NCBI GenBank assembly: GCA_035559775.1
Contig: DATMAU010000004.1
Span: forward strand, 1 to 24,517
DNA length: 24,517 bases
Direction: 5' to 3'
From: AG1 sp035559775
Lineage (GTDB): Archaea > Thermoproteota > Thermoprotei_A > Sulfolobales > AG1
The notes under the pieces were generated by a model. It saw only the letters and a program-made list of their open reading frames with translations. It did no database searches and was not told where the DNA came from. The first letter of the stretch is position 1. The number at the start of each line of letters is the position of its first letter. A program made the translations under genes and the position numbers. This document shows positions 14,463 to 21,404 of this stretch, piece by piece.

Positions 14463-14681
14463 GGGAGGGGGCGACAGACAGGCGCCTCCTAACCTAAAAA
14501 CCATACCTCGCAACCCTGGTAAACTCCAGGGCAACCCTAGGGGTAACCCTAGGATTGTCCTGGAGTACCTCTCTAGGATCCCGAGGATATCACCGCGGGG
14601 TATCCTCAGGATCCTAGAGAGACACCAGGGCCAAGAGGTATGGGAACTAGGTTAGGAACAATATGTCTGCCGCCCCCTCCC
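14463..14681 (+). ncRNA. Novel structured RNA, about 219 nt: long stem, three-way junction, GUAA tetraloop
   Basis: Nested complementarity accounts for most bases. Helices: 14463-14472 with 14672-14681 (10 bp); 14475-14480 with 14664-14669; 14487-14496 with 14648-14657; 14501-14509 with 14635-14643; 14514-14520 with 14624-14630. These lead to a three-way junction with 2-nt linkers AA, AC, AC. Arm one is 14523-14530 with 14559-14566, then 14536-14542 with 14547-14553 closing a GUAA loop. Arm two is 14569-14581 with 14609-14621 (13 bp), then 14583-14591 with 14599-14607. Short symmetrical internal loops (GCAA/CCAA, AAAA/GAAC) separate the helices. The GNRA loop exists only on the plus strand. 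A TATA/BRE lies upstream and a T-run downstream. It lacks the SRP helix 8 motif, RNase P conserved regions and tRNA/rRNA features. A 96-codon frame crossing it follows the palindrome and is not credible as protein. Confidence 0.7.
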
Positions 14682-14684
14682 GCC

Positions 14685-14691
14685 TATTTTT
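14685..14691 (+). terminator. T-run after the structured RNA
   Basis: TATTTTT directly follows the closing helix (14672-14681). Archaeal RNA polymerase stops at short T-runs, so this would give an RNA ending a few bases past the helix. Confidence 0.45.
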
Positions 14692-14860
14692 ACCCAACTT
14701 CTATAACCAAATCAACCAACGCTCTATCTTTAATAATATATATATGGATACCCCTTTTCACCAGCTCTATATTGATGGGATAAAGCTTTAGCTCGTCCTG
14801 GCAAGATCGGTTAGGTTGAAGAGATCTTGAGGAAGGTGCTGGTGTGGGGTTTATGGTGAT
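14692..14860. other. Intergenic, no gene seen
   Basis: AT-rich on the left (TAATAATATATATATGG at about 14732-14748, TATA-like). The rest shows no conserved frame or hairpin. Confidence 0.35.
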
Positions 14861-15492
14861 CTATGTGTGGCTGGCGAGGACTGGTATCGGGTAGTATGGG
14901 TCGCTGGCGTCCAGTGATCCTTCTAGGTAGTATGCTCTGACCCTATCTCCCCCGCCACAGTATTGTAGGAATTGGCATTGGGCACATTTCCCTCTCCTCA
15001 CATATCTCCAGGGTTCTATGAATATTCTGTAGGGTTCTTTCTCGAGGTTTCTTATTATGCTGCTTAGATGCTCTTTCCTAATATTCCCGAGGTCTATGAA
15101 GTCGATGAACTGACATGGCTTTACACTCCCATCGAGGAAGATCGATATTATTTTTCTCCCACAGCCTCCTGATCTTTTAACAAACTCCAGCATTCTCTTC
15201 ATCTCTTCACCTTCTCTAGCTTTCTTTATAGCTATATAGATCCCGTCGAAGGGGCCTAGCGTTGTCTCGATCTCTATTATCCCGGAGTATCTCTCAGCAA
15301 GCCCTATCACCTTGTCCATAAAGATCCTATACTGCTCTTTTCAATTCTATAGTAGATCGACCTTGTATTGGCTTTTACCGCCGATGGGAAAGGCACGTGG
15401 AGAGATCCATTTACTGTCATAGCATGCCCGTTCGATCTGCACTCGCCATGTATTGGGCATGCTCCAAAGCTTCTCAAGATACTCATCACCAT
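14861..15492 (-). pseudogene. SPASM-domain fragment of a radical SAM protein, frameshifted and without the SAM cluster motif
   Basis: The 152-residue frame (start 15319) holds a SPASM-type iron-sulfur binding pattern: GCGRKIISIFLDG, VKPCQFIDFIDLGNI and CAQCQFLQYCGGGDRVRA, with seven cysteines in all. SPASM domains bind one or two auxiliary 4Fe-4S clusters in peptide- or cofactor-modifying radical SAM enzymes. The coding sense continues upstream in another frame from GTG 15492/ATG 15489 (SILRSFGACPIHGEC). The two parts join naturally as YYRIEK-EQYRIFMDKV if one A is restored in GAAAAGAG near 15338. Even joined, only about 210 residues exist, and no CxxxCxxC SAM-cluster motif is found. The protein is therefore probably a decayed remnant. 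A TATA box (15504-15515) sits just before the start. Confidence 0.6.
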
Positions 15493-15503
15493 AAATATTA
15501 AGT

Positions 15504-15515
15504 GGTTTATATAAG
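15504..15515 (-). promoter_or_regulatory. TATA box before the SPASM fragment
   Basis: CTTATATAAACC on the minus strand, about 18-20 nt from GTG 15492. A preserved promoter means the fragment may still be transcribed. Confidence 0.4.
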
Positions 15516-15626
15516 GTTACCTAGAAGGTGTTAACAAGCCTTAACTGAGAGTATAGCTGAATGATCGTCCATGCTTATTACATAAACTATTTATAAAACT
15601 ATTATAGACACATGCCTCCTCGATGC

Positions 15627-15914
15627 TCCTGAGTATGGGGGCAGTATGTCCGAAAGCTGTTTCCCTATCGATACCTGAGATTCTATAAGCTTTGAAAGGG
15701 ATTGCCCCCCGGTGTGGGTCTCCCTACACAAGCCTCGAACAGCGATGGGAACAAAGCTCCAAGCCATCCGGGGCAGAGCTAGATGGGAGCCGCGTGCCTT
15801 TTAGCTCGACAGCCACCCATAACCCCCACAGGGTCTCTAACCCTGAGTATGAGATTGAAGTCTCTGGATAAGACTATGAATAAAATGATTGGAATGAACA
15901 TCCAGGTACAAATG
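15627..15914 (-). repeat. Dispersed structured repeat, copy 2 (lacks the right tip)
   Basis: On the minus strand it starts at 15914 with CCATTTGTACCTGGATGTTC. It keeps the GTGTGGG/CCCACAC-type hairpin (CGGTGTGGGTCTCCCTACAC, one mismatch) and shares a 55-nt identical block with copy 3. It ends near 15627 without the AAAAAGAAAACAGCCC tip seen in copies 1, 3 and 4. Confidence 0.75.
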
Positions 15915-16122
15915 GCTTATTTATGTATTGCTAGAAACGTCCGTGACCGTGACGAGCTTTATTGCTCTATCTCTGAGGGCTATGTTGCTATTAAGGTTGG
16001 CTTTATCTTTCCTCTGTGGTGGTTCGGAAACATTGATATTTTACCTCAATAGACATTCTCTCCTATATAGCACCTTACTATTTAGCATCTCACTATATAA
16101 GGTGCAAGCCCGTGGAGTGGTG
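15915..16122. other. Spacer between repeat copy 2 and the hemerythrin-like pseudogene
   Basis: A hydrophobic frame runs through it in phase with the next gene (from TTG 15928), but there is a good TATA box further down, so I do not count it as coding. It could be the remnant of a membrane protein hit by copy 2. Confidence 0.3.
16070..16105 (+). promoter_or_regulatory. TATA box inside an 8-bp inverted repeat (operator candidate)
   Basis: GCACCTTA (16070-16077) and TAAGGTGC (16098-16105) are perfect complements 20 nt apart. The right arm overlaps the TATA box CTATATAAG (16093-16101) of the hemerythrin-like gene. Archaeal repressors commonly bind such palindromes over the TATA box. Confidence 0.45.
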
Positions 16123-16471
16123 GTGGGTGTAATGCATAGGGTCGATGTTGGTGGACTTATCTTCGTGCTCAGAGAGCATCATGAGAAGATCTTAGAGGCT
16201 TTAGAGGTTCTCGAACAAGCCCTCTCCACAGAGAACCCAGATCCTGAGGATATATTGAAGCTCATACGCTTTGCGCAACATTCCGTGGGCTCCTGTCATC
16301 ACTCCACAGAGGAGTATATCCTACTCTCCAATGCAAACAGACCGGACTCTTCCTAGAAGGAGGATCCATGGTGTTATAGTATGTGAACACAGTGTAGGTA
16401 GATATCTAACCAGAGTCATAGAGGAACTCTACCCAAGCCGCATCCAAATATATACCTTCCAGAACCTCTAA
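16123..16471 (+). pseudogene. Hemerythrin/HHE-domain protein, broken by two frameshifts
   Basis: From GTG 16123 or ATG 16132 the frame reads VDVGGLIFVLREHHEKILEA and FAQHSVGSCHHSTEEYILL. The His and Glu residues are arranged as in HHE/hemerythrin four-helix bundles that bind a di-iron centre and sense or carry O2 or NO. The frame stops at 16356. The sense continues briefly in a second frame (GLFLEGGS) and then in a third (IHGVIVCEHSVGRYLTRVIEELY) to 16471. Two small indels, near 16341 and 16368, explain this. The last helix of the bundle is also missing, so the gene is dead or badly assembled. It keeps a promoter (TATA 16093-16101). A phosphatase gene begins 2 nt after its end. Confidence 0.7.
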
Positions 16472-16473
16472 AC

Positions 16474-17409
16474 GTGGCATGGAAGATGCTACGAGATCTG
16501 GAAAGGGAAATAACAAGCCTGGTAAAGAAACCTAGAGAAGTTATATTGGAGCTGATGAGCCTCAAAGAGGTTTTGATGGTGGAGCATATGTCGAGAAAGA
16601 GACCTAAAGGTCTTGTTGAGATAGAGCCCCATAAATACCGTGAGGCAATAGTTATAGGCGATATACACGGTGATCTAGATACGTTGGTTCAGATATTAAG
16701 TTATATAAATGTAGAGAAGATCCTTAAGGACGGCGGGCTCCTAGTATTTCTAGGGGACTATATTGATAAGGGGGATAAGCAGCTAGAAACAATGCTATTC
16801 ATAGCCCTCCTCAAAAAGAGATATAGAGGGAATGTGATAACCCTTAGAGGTAACCACGAGATAAAGAGCCCTGATTTTCTCCCTGTATATCCTCATGATT
16901 ATCCAGAGATCCTTAGAGCTATATATGATGGTGAGGGTGATGAGATATATAGGATTTCCAGAGGGGTATTTGATCTACTTCCATATGCTGCAATATATAG
17001 AGATACAGCAGTGTTCCTCCACGGAGGAATACCGGTTCTATCAACCACAAGTTGTTGGTCGGATTTTAGATGTATTCTAGATGCTGATCATGATGAGAAG
17101 ACGTTGGAGGAGATCCTGTGTAACGATCCTACAGAGGATCCTAGTATAGGCTATGTGTCATCACCAAGGGGTGCAGGATTCCTCTGGGGGGAAGCGATAA
17201 CAAGTGAGTTTATCAAGAAAATCGGTGTGAAGATAATAATAAGGGGGCACGAAGCTGTGCGGGAAGGGTATAAGCTTAATCATGGAGCACGGGTTCTAAC
17301 AATATTCTCCAGAAAAGGGGCGCCATATTATAATATGTATGCAGCAGCATATAGACTAGATCTCGACGGCTTTAACGGTTTCTCAAAAGAACATTTAGTT
17401 CTAGTATAG
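16474..17409 (+). CDS. PPP-family metallophosphoesterase (Ser/Thr protein phosphatase-like)
   Basis: The 311-residue product has all the PPP signature blocks: GDIHGDLD (62-69), GDYIDKGD (94-101), RGNHE (125-129), LHGGIP (182-187) and RGHE (257-260). These supply the Asp, His and Asn ligands for two metals. Enzymes of this set dephosphorylate phospho-Ser/Thr proteins, and some relatives act on dinucleotide polyphosphates. Crenarchaea are known to carry PP2A-like phosphatases. Residues 1-50 form a basic helical extension. The GTG start follows the hemerythrin-like remnant by 2 nt without its own visible promoter, so it is probably transcribed from the TATA box near 16095. ATG 16486 is an alternative start. 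Confidence 0.85.
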   Translation: MAWKMLRDLEREITSLVKKPREVILELMSLKEVLMVEHMSRKRPKGLVEIEPHKYREAIVIGDIHGDLDTLVQILSYINVEKILKDGGLLVFLGDYIDKGDKQLETMLFIALLKKRYRGNVITLRGNHEIKSPDFLPVYPHDYPEILRAIYDGEGDEIYRISRGVFDLLPYAAIYRDTAVFLHGGIPVLSTTSCWSDFRCILDADHDEKTLEEILCNDPTEDPSIGYVSSPRGAGFLWGEAITSEFIKKIGVKIIIRGHEAVREGYKLNHGARVLTIFSRKGAPYYNMYAAAYRLDLDGFNGFSKEHLVLV

Positions 17410-17733
17410 TATTATTCCCACAGAGACAAATTCAATATCAACCCATATAAACCATCATGAAATCTGAAACGGCTGGCTACGGCTTAAGAGTCATGAGCGA
17501 TCCTACGGGATCATCCTATCCTGGTATCCGAATAATCACACTACTATTACGCTAAACCTACCCTCTTACCAATAGCCTGGGATCGGGAAAACCTTTCTCA
17601 ACGCGATTTATCTTTTTCTTGTCTTTCTTTCTCTTTTTTCTTTCTCCTCTTCCTTTCTTTTCCTCATCAATGCTTCTCACTATTATTGAAGCTCTATATT
17701 AGCCTCTGTGCGAAGCATATATGATGTGGTGCT
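17410..17733. other. Intergenic with a long pyrimidine tract
   Basis: From 17607 to 17665 the plus strand is nearly all C and T, with several T4-T6 runs. That would terminate plus-strand transcription of the phosphatase several times over. A CTCTATATTA box at about 17692-17701 can serve the next gene. Nothing else is recognised. Confidence 0.5.
17607..17665 (+). terminator. Polypyrimidine tract, probable multi-site terminator
   Basis: A nearly pure T/C tract of about 59 nt containing a T6 and a T5 run plus several T3 runs, 198 nt after the phosphatase stop. Archaeal termination relies on T-runs without a required hairpin. Confidence 0.45.
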
Positions 17734-18069
17734 ATGCTCTCCAGAGAGCCCTTCAAAAGCATAGAGGAGATCAGGGGGGAGCTTAGGAGCAAAGGATTGA
17801 GGGGGTGGAGGATCACTAGGGGTAAGGTTAAATCGATAGTAAAGCGCTATAGATTCAAAGACTTCGTAGAGGCTGTGAACTTCATAGAGAGGGTTAAGGA
17901 TATAGCTGAGGAGATGGAGCACCACCCAGATATATGTATACTCAACTATAACAACGTGAAAGTATCCCTAACAACCCACGACGCTGGAGGAGTAACACAG
18001 TGGGATATAGAGCTAGCGTTAAGAATAGAGGAGCTATATAGATCGATAAAAACTAGTCCCAAACCCTGA
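17734..18069 (+). CDS. phhB: Pterin-4a-carbinolamine dehydratase
   Basis: The product has 111 residues, the normal length of the DCoH/PCD family. It contains the active-site pattern EHHPD (62-66), an aromatic residue shortly after (Y72), THDAGG (81-86) and WD (90-91), matching the conserved E-H-H-P...Y...H...D signature. It dehydrates the 4a-hydroxy-pterin formed by aromatic amino-acid hydroxylases, recycling tetrahydropterin in the cytoplasm. In archaea the partner hydroxylase is often absent, and a role with molybdopterin or tetrahydromethanopterin-type pterins has been suggested. ATG 17734 is chosen. There is no clear SD and TATA-like CTCTATATTA lies about 37 nt upstream. Confidence 0.88.
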   Translation: MLSREPFKSIEEIRGELRSKGLRGWRITRGKVKSIVKRYRFKDFVEAVNFIERVKDIAEEMEHHPDICILNYNNVKVSLTTHDAGGVTQWDIELALRIEELYRSIKTSPKP

Positions 18070-18278
18070 CCAGGATCAAGCCCCAAGGATCAAAAACCCG
18101 ATAGCCGGATTTCTAACCTCTAACCTGGGACTCTAAGCCCGAAATCCCGGGGAGGCTGGGGGTAAGTATGTCTTAAGTTGAGAGGATCATATCTCCTCCC
18201 AAGGGGCTTCCATACTACCTTGTATAGGGTTAGTGCACATCGAAAGTTTAAATCCTGAAAGGGTCGTATACCCTGTGG
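18070..18278. other. Intergenic with hairpin and promoter of the methyltransferase
   Basis: A stem of about nine pairs is possible between CCGGATTTC (about 18105) and GAAATCCCGG (about 18141-18150), allowing one bulge. GTTTAAAT at 18246-18253 is a TATA box about 28 nt before GTG 18279. Confidence 0.4.
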
Positions 18279-18902
18279 GTGGTTAGGGGCTTGAGTTTAG
18301 AGGGTTTCATTGGTTTCGAGAGACTTTTGAAGCTTTCTGAGGATCTCTATAGAGAATCTGTTTCGTACGGCATACCCACGGTGTCCTTTATTGACGGCCT
18401 CATCATTATGAGCCTGGCTTTCATAGCCTCTAAGAGTAGGAATACTCTAGCTTTGGATGCGGGAGCCGGCATAGGTTACTCAACACTCTGGATAGTAGCT
18501 GGGGTTTCTGAGAGATGCTTGGAAAACTGTAAAGTGGTGGCTTTAGAGATTAAGAACGATAGGTTTGAGAGGCTCGGTAAGAACTTGAAATGGGTTTTGG
18601 AAAGCCTTGGAGTGAGGAATGTAGAAGTAGATGCTGTTAAAGGCGATGCTGTCAATTACTTAGAAAATTTAGAGGAGGAGAGCGTGGACTATGCTTTTAT
18701 AGACATTGAAAAGGATAGATACCCGGAGGTCTTAGACGCCTTAAGAAAGCCCCTTAGGCCTGGAGGAATAGCAGCTTTTCATAACGCTATATACCCAAGG
18801 CCTCCTCCAGAACTCTTTGAAAAAGCCAAGGATAAGCCCTGGAAATCAACAATAATACCAACAGAGGCTGGAATATTAATAGCTGTCAAAGAGAGCTTGT
18901 AA
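18279..18902 (+). CDS. Class I SAM-dependent methyltransferase (O-methyltransferase-like)
   Basis: The product has 207 residues with the Rossmann motif LDAGAGIGYSTLW (59-71), an acidic residue ending strand two (ALEIKNDR), then GDAVNYL and DYAFIDIEKDRYPEVL, which resembles the FIDADKxNY segment of catechol/caffeoyl-CoA O-methyltransferases. RPGGIAAFHNAI follows. The family moves a methyl group from SAM to small hydroxylated molecules. The substrate is unknown. The short length and lack of the full metal-binding set leave N-methylation or rRNA targets open. GTG 18279 lies about 28 nt after the TATA box, so the mRNA is probably leaderless. Confidence 0.75.
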   Translation: MVRGLSLEGFIGFERLLKLSEDLYRESVSYGIPTVSFIDGLIIMSLAFIASKSRNTLALDAGAGIGYSTLWIVAGVSERCLENCKVVALEIKNDRFERLGKNLKWVLESLGVRNVEVDAVKGDAVNYLENLEEESVDYAFIDIEKDRYPEVLDALRKPLRPGGIAAFHNAIYPRPPPELFEKAKDKPWKSTIIPTEAGILIAVKESL

Positions 18903-18967
18903 CAATAAATCTATTTAGAGGGGTTCGGCTTTCATTGCGGTTAATATTGCTTGTTATCAACAGCTAT

Positions 18968-18988
18968 CGAGCCTGAACCCTGGGCTCG
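18968..18988. terminator. Perfect 6-bp hairpin between convergent genes
   Basis: CGAGCC (18968-18973) pairs with GGCTCG (18983-18988) around a 9-nt loop. It lies between the plus-strand methyltransferase (ends 18902) and the minus-strand Rieske gene (ends 19023), so it may end either transcript. There is no strong T-run. Confidence 0.3.
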
Positions 18989-19022
18989 TCATTTAGCTAG
19001 AGATAGTGATAGGTTGAGAGAT

Positions 19023-19370
19023 CTAGACATCCAGCTCGATCCATCCACCATTAATCCTAGCATTAAATACCCTTAAGCCCATCTTCTCCTTAGGGAAGTT
19101 AGGAGCAACGCTTGGAGGCTCGATCATACTGCCACTCTTGAGATCAAAAACAGCGCCATGGCACCAACACCTAACCGTGAGCCTCTCCCTATCAAGGCTT
19201 CCCAGAATGCATCTCGCATGGGTGCACACAGCATCGATAGCGTATAGCTTATCCCCCACCCTTGCTATGAAGATCACCTTATCATCAACCTTAACAGCGA
19301 CAGACCCTCCAGCGGTCTCGAGAGCTTTTTCAGAGAAAACCCTTCTCCATGCCATGCTACTCACACTCAA
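19023..19370 (-). CDS. Rieske [2Fe-2S] ferredoxin-like protein
   Basis: The product has 115 residues with both Rieske boxes: C49-T-H51 in VCTHARCILG and C68-W-C-H71 in RCWCHGAVFDLKSG, 16 residues apart. There is no N-terminal membrane anchor. It is therefore a soluble Rieske ferredoxin, as used by aromatic ring hydroxylases or nitrite-reductase small subunits, rather than a cytochrome bc subunit. It follows the alpha/beta hydrolase by 17 nt on the same strand, so it is probably in one transcript with it. TTG 19370 is the longest start. ATG 19355 and GTG 19364 are in frame, and a TTTATTAA box near 19390 favours one of them. Confidence 0.85.
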   Translation of the reverse strand: MSVSSMAWRRVFSEKALETAGGSVAVKVDDKVIFIARVGDKLYAIDAVCTHARCILGSLDRERLTVRCWCHGAVFDLKSGSMIEPPSVAPNFPKEKMGLRVFNARINGGWIELDV

Positions 19371-19387
19371 GATTAGCGATGATTTGG

Positions 19388-20095
19388 TTAATAAATATCG
19401 GCTAGAGAGCTTGGATCCGGTTTACCTGGTTTGTCCTTGATCCTCTCATATGCTTTGGGGAGCCATGTTTTTATAGCCTCTATATCGCTTCTCACGATCC
19501 CGTGGTCGGCGGCTATTACTCTGAGCTCTACAGAGGCTCCTAGGGCTTTGAGTTTCTCGCCAAGATCTAGAACTGATCTTAGAGGTGCTATGGGATCCTT
19601 CTCCCCGGCTGTTATGAGGATCTCCTTACCCTTTAAATTGGGTCTTACACCGAGATCTACGGGGAAATATGGTCTTACGAGGATCGCTCCAGCCATAGAT
19701 CCTGGTCTCAACAGCATTGTTGCAATAGCAATGTTAGCCCCGTTTGAATAGCCCAGAGCTATCAGTCTAGATCTATCGAAACCATGTTGGTGGGATGCTA
19801 TTTCTATAAAATCACCAAGCTCCTCAGCCCTGTACCTAAGATCCTCAAGATCATATACCCCAGGAGCGAGTCTGCGAAAGAACCTAAGCATTCCGTTCTC
19901 AACAACCTTACCCCTAGGGCTTAAAACACCTGCACCAGGGTCTATGGCTCTTGCTAGGGGTATGAGATCCTCTTCACTCCCTCCTGTCCCGTGTAGGAGG
20001 AGCAATGTATAGCTATTCCTAGAGCCTATGTATATATATTTATAACCAAGGATCTCTCCCCTTACTGGTTCCAACCAGATCCCCCCGATCAACAC
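19388..20095 (-). CDS. Alpha/beta hydrolase, phospholipase/carboxylesterase family (MhqD-like)
   Basis: The 235-residue product has an oxyanion-hole strand LLLLHGTGGSEEDL (31-44), the nucleophile elbow GYSNG with S117, and AGEKDPI (163-169) supplying D167. A late DHG gives H198, so the Ser-Asp-His triad is complete. Bacterial relatives (MhqD, YodD) are encoded next to ring-cleaving VOC dioxygenases and help remove quinones, and here the next gene upstream is such a dioxygenase. The GTG at 20095 is close to the TATA box (20103-20116). TTG 20074, just after GGGGGGATC, may be the real start. Ester substrates are not predictable. Confidence 0.82.
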   Translation of the reverse strand: MLIGGIWLEPVRGEILGYKYIYIGSRNSYTLLLLHGTGGSEEDLIPLARAIDPGAGVLSPRGKVVENGMLRFFRRLAPGVYDLEDLRYRAEELGDFIEIASHQHGFDRSRLIALGYSNGANIAIATMLLRPGSMAGAILVRPYFPVDLGVRPNLKGKEILITAGEKDPIAPLRSVLDLGEKLKALGASVELRVIAADHGIVRSDIEAIKTWLPKAYERIKDKPGKPDPSSLADIY

Positions 20096-20102
20096 AATAG
20101 CT

Positions 20103-20116
20103 GGTTTATATATAGC
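20103..20116 (-). promoter_or_regulatory. TATA box between dioxygenase and hydrolase genes
   Basis: GCTATATATAAACC on the minus strand lies in the 40-nt gap between the two genes. The hydrolase can therefore be transcribed separately with the Rieske gene, even if it is also reached from the dioxygenase promoter. Confidence 0.45.
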
Positions 20117-20135
20117 GACATGCTAGCTACCAACG

Positions 20136-21134
20136 CTAACGCGGATCCTTATCAGCATATCTAGAAGGGATCTTCTTACCATTGGGCAGCCTTATCTGGG
20201 GCAATGCTCTCTCTATCCAGCTTCTCTGGGGTTCAAGCCATTCTGGGAGTATTAGATCGCTGCCAAGCCTCTCAGGAGGCTCGTCAACATCAAACCCAGG
20301 GCCTTTGGTTGCTATCTCGTATAGCACGTGGCCAGGTTCTCTGAAGTATATTGATCTGAACCACTTCCTATCAATAACAGGGGTTACTCCAAAGCCCAGT
20401 CTCGAGAGCCTTTCTCTATAGAATACCTGCTCTCGATCCCCGTCAACACTCCAAGCAATATGATGCACAGTCCCAGCACCGACATAGCCCTGGCTAAGCC
20501 CTGGCGGGCATAGGACATCTATGATAGATCCCGAGCCCCCATCCCCGGTAACATATCTAGCACTATCACTCCCCTCACGGATCTTTCTAAACCCCAGCAC
20601 CTCTTCTAAGAACCAGCCGCTATGCTTACAGCTTATAACAGTGATCTCAGCCTTATGGAAACCCCTGAGGAAATGCTCGCTAGGAACAGGACTATCCTTC
20701 CACGGATAGATCTCCTTATCATCAGCCTCTCTATGGGCTACAAGGGCTAGGGGGAAATCATCAGGCCCGCTGAACTCAACCACAACCCCGTCCTCAGTCC
20801 TCCTAGGCTCATTATAATGGATACCAAAGCCCCTGAGCCTCTCAAGCCAGTAGTCAAGCGAGTCGAGGGGTATCGAGAAATAAACCCTAGTGGAAACACC
20901 ATAGCCAAGCACACCCCTATCGATACCAACATAGGGGAAGAAGGTAAGATCAGTCCCGGGAGAGCCCTTCTCATCGGCATAGAAGAAGTGATAAACACCA
21001 GGATCGTCCTGGTTAACACTGATCTTAACAAGCCTTAGCCCTAAAACGCCCACGTAGAAATCGAGATTAACCTGAGGATCGCTGGCAAGAGCAGTTATAT
21101 GATGCAGCCCCCTAATCACACAACCACACCACAA
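20136..21134 (-). CDS. Ring-cleaving dioxygenase, VOC/glyoxalase superfamily (MhqO/LinE-like)
   Basis: The product has 332 residues with two VOC modules. The first begins GLHHITALASDPQVNLDFY and the second HHIAWSV. Metal ligands by alignment are one His of H11/H12, one of H224/H225, and E273 in LYEIATKGPGF. This matches type I extradiol-like dioxygenases acting on hydroquinones (LinE, PcpA, MhqO), which use Fe(II) and O2 to open hydroxylated aromatic rings. GTG 21134 gives a Cys-rich head (MWCGC). GTG 21119 (VIRGLHH) fits the family start better. A TTATAAAATATATA box at about 21153-21166 is 20-30 nt upstream. It is first in a run with the hydrolase and the Rieske protein. It implies oxygen-dependent metabolism or quinone detoxification. 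Confidence 0.85.
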   Translation of the reverse strand: MWCGCVIRGLHHITALASDPQVNLDFYVGVLGLRLVKISVNQDDPGVYHFFYADEKGSPGTDLTFFPYVGIDRGVLGYGVSTRVYFSIPLDSLDYWLERLRGFGIHYNEPRRTEDGVVVEFSGPDDFPLALVAHREADDKEIYPWKDSPVPSEHFLRGFHKAEITVISCKHSGWFLEEVLGFRKIREGSDSARYVTGDGGSGSIIDVLCPPGLSQGYVGAGTVHHIAWSVDGDREQVFYRERLSRLGFGVTPVIDRKWFRSIYFREPGHVLYEIATKGPGFDVDEPPERLGSDLILPEWLEPQRSWIERALPQIRLPNGKKIPSRYADKDPR

Positions 21135-21404
21135 TAACCACCACTCCGCTCCTATATATTTTATAAAGTAAACCGATTAAAAGAAACTTGGAGACAAACA
21201 CACAAGCAAACTTTACATACTAAACGCATTGACTGCTATAAAACCACGCCACAGAGCAGGCTTAATAATAAACAAAAGGGAGATACAGACTGCCCAGCAT
21301 AGCTATAGCTATCGAAACAACCACGACAGTTAGATCTGCCTATCAACAATGAGAACCAGGGGAGGATCGCCACACTTCTCTTCTCCCCGGCAAGGAGATC
21401 ACGC
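21135..21404. other. Intergenic, promoter of the dioxygenase
   Basis: The left side holds the TATA box of the dioxygenase gene. The rest is A/C-rich with no convincing frame. Confidence 0.4.

Noticed and set aside
14365..14655. 96-codon plus-strand reading frame over the structured RNA
   Set aside because: Its codons simply follow the nested palindromes, it has no SD, and the residues are mostly Arg/Pro/Gly repeats.
14463..14681. SRP (7S) RNA or RNase P RNA
   Set aside because: The branched shape with a GNRA loop suggested SRP RNA, but the helix 8 motif and Alu-like 5' domain are missing. RNase P conserved blocks are also absent.
15928..16122. Hydrophobic N-terminal extension of the hemerythrin-like gene
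   Set aside because: In phase, but a strong TATA box at 16093-16101 and HHE homology starting at about 16132 argue against it.
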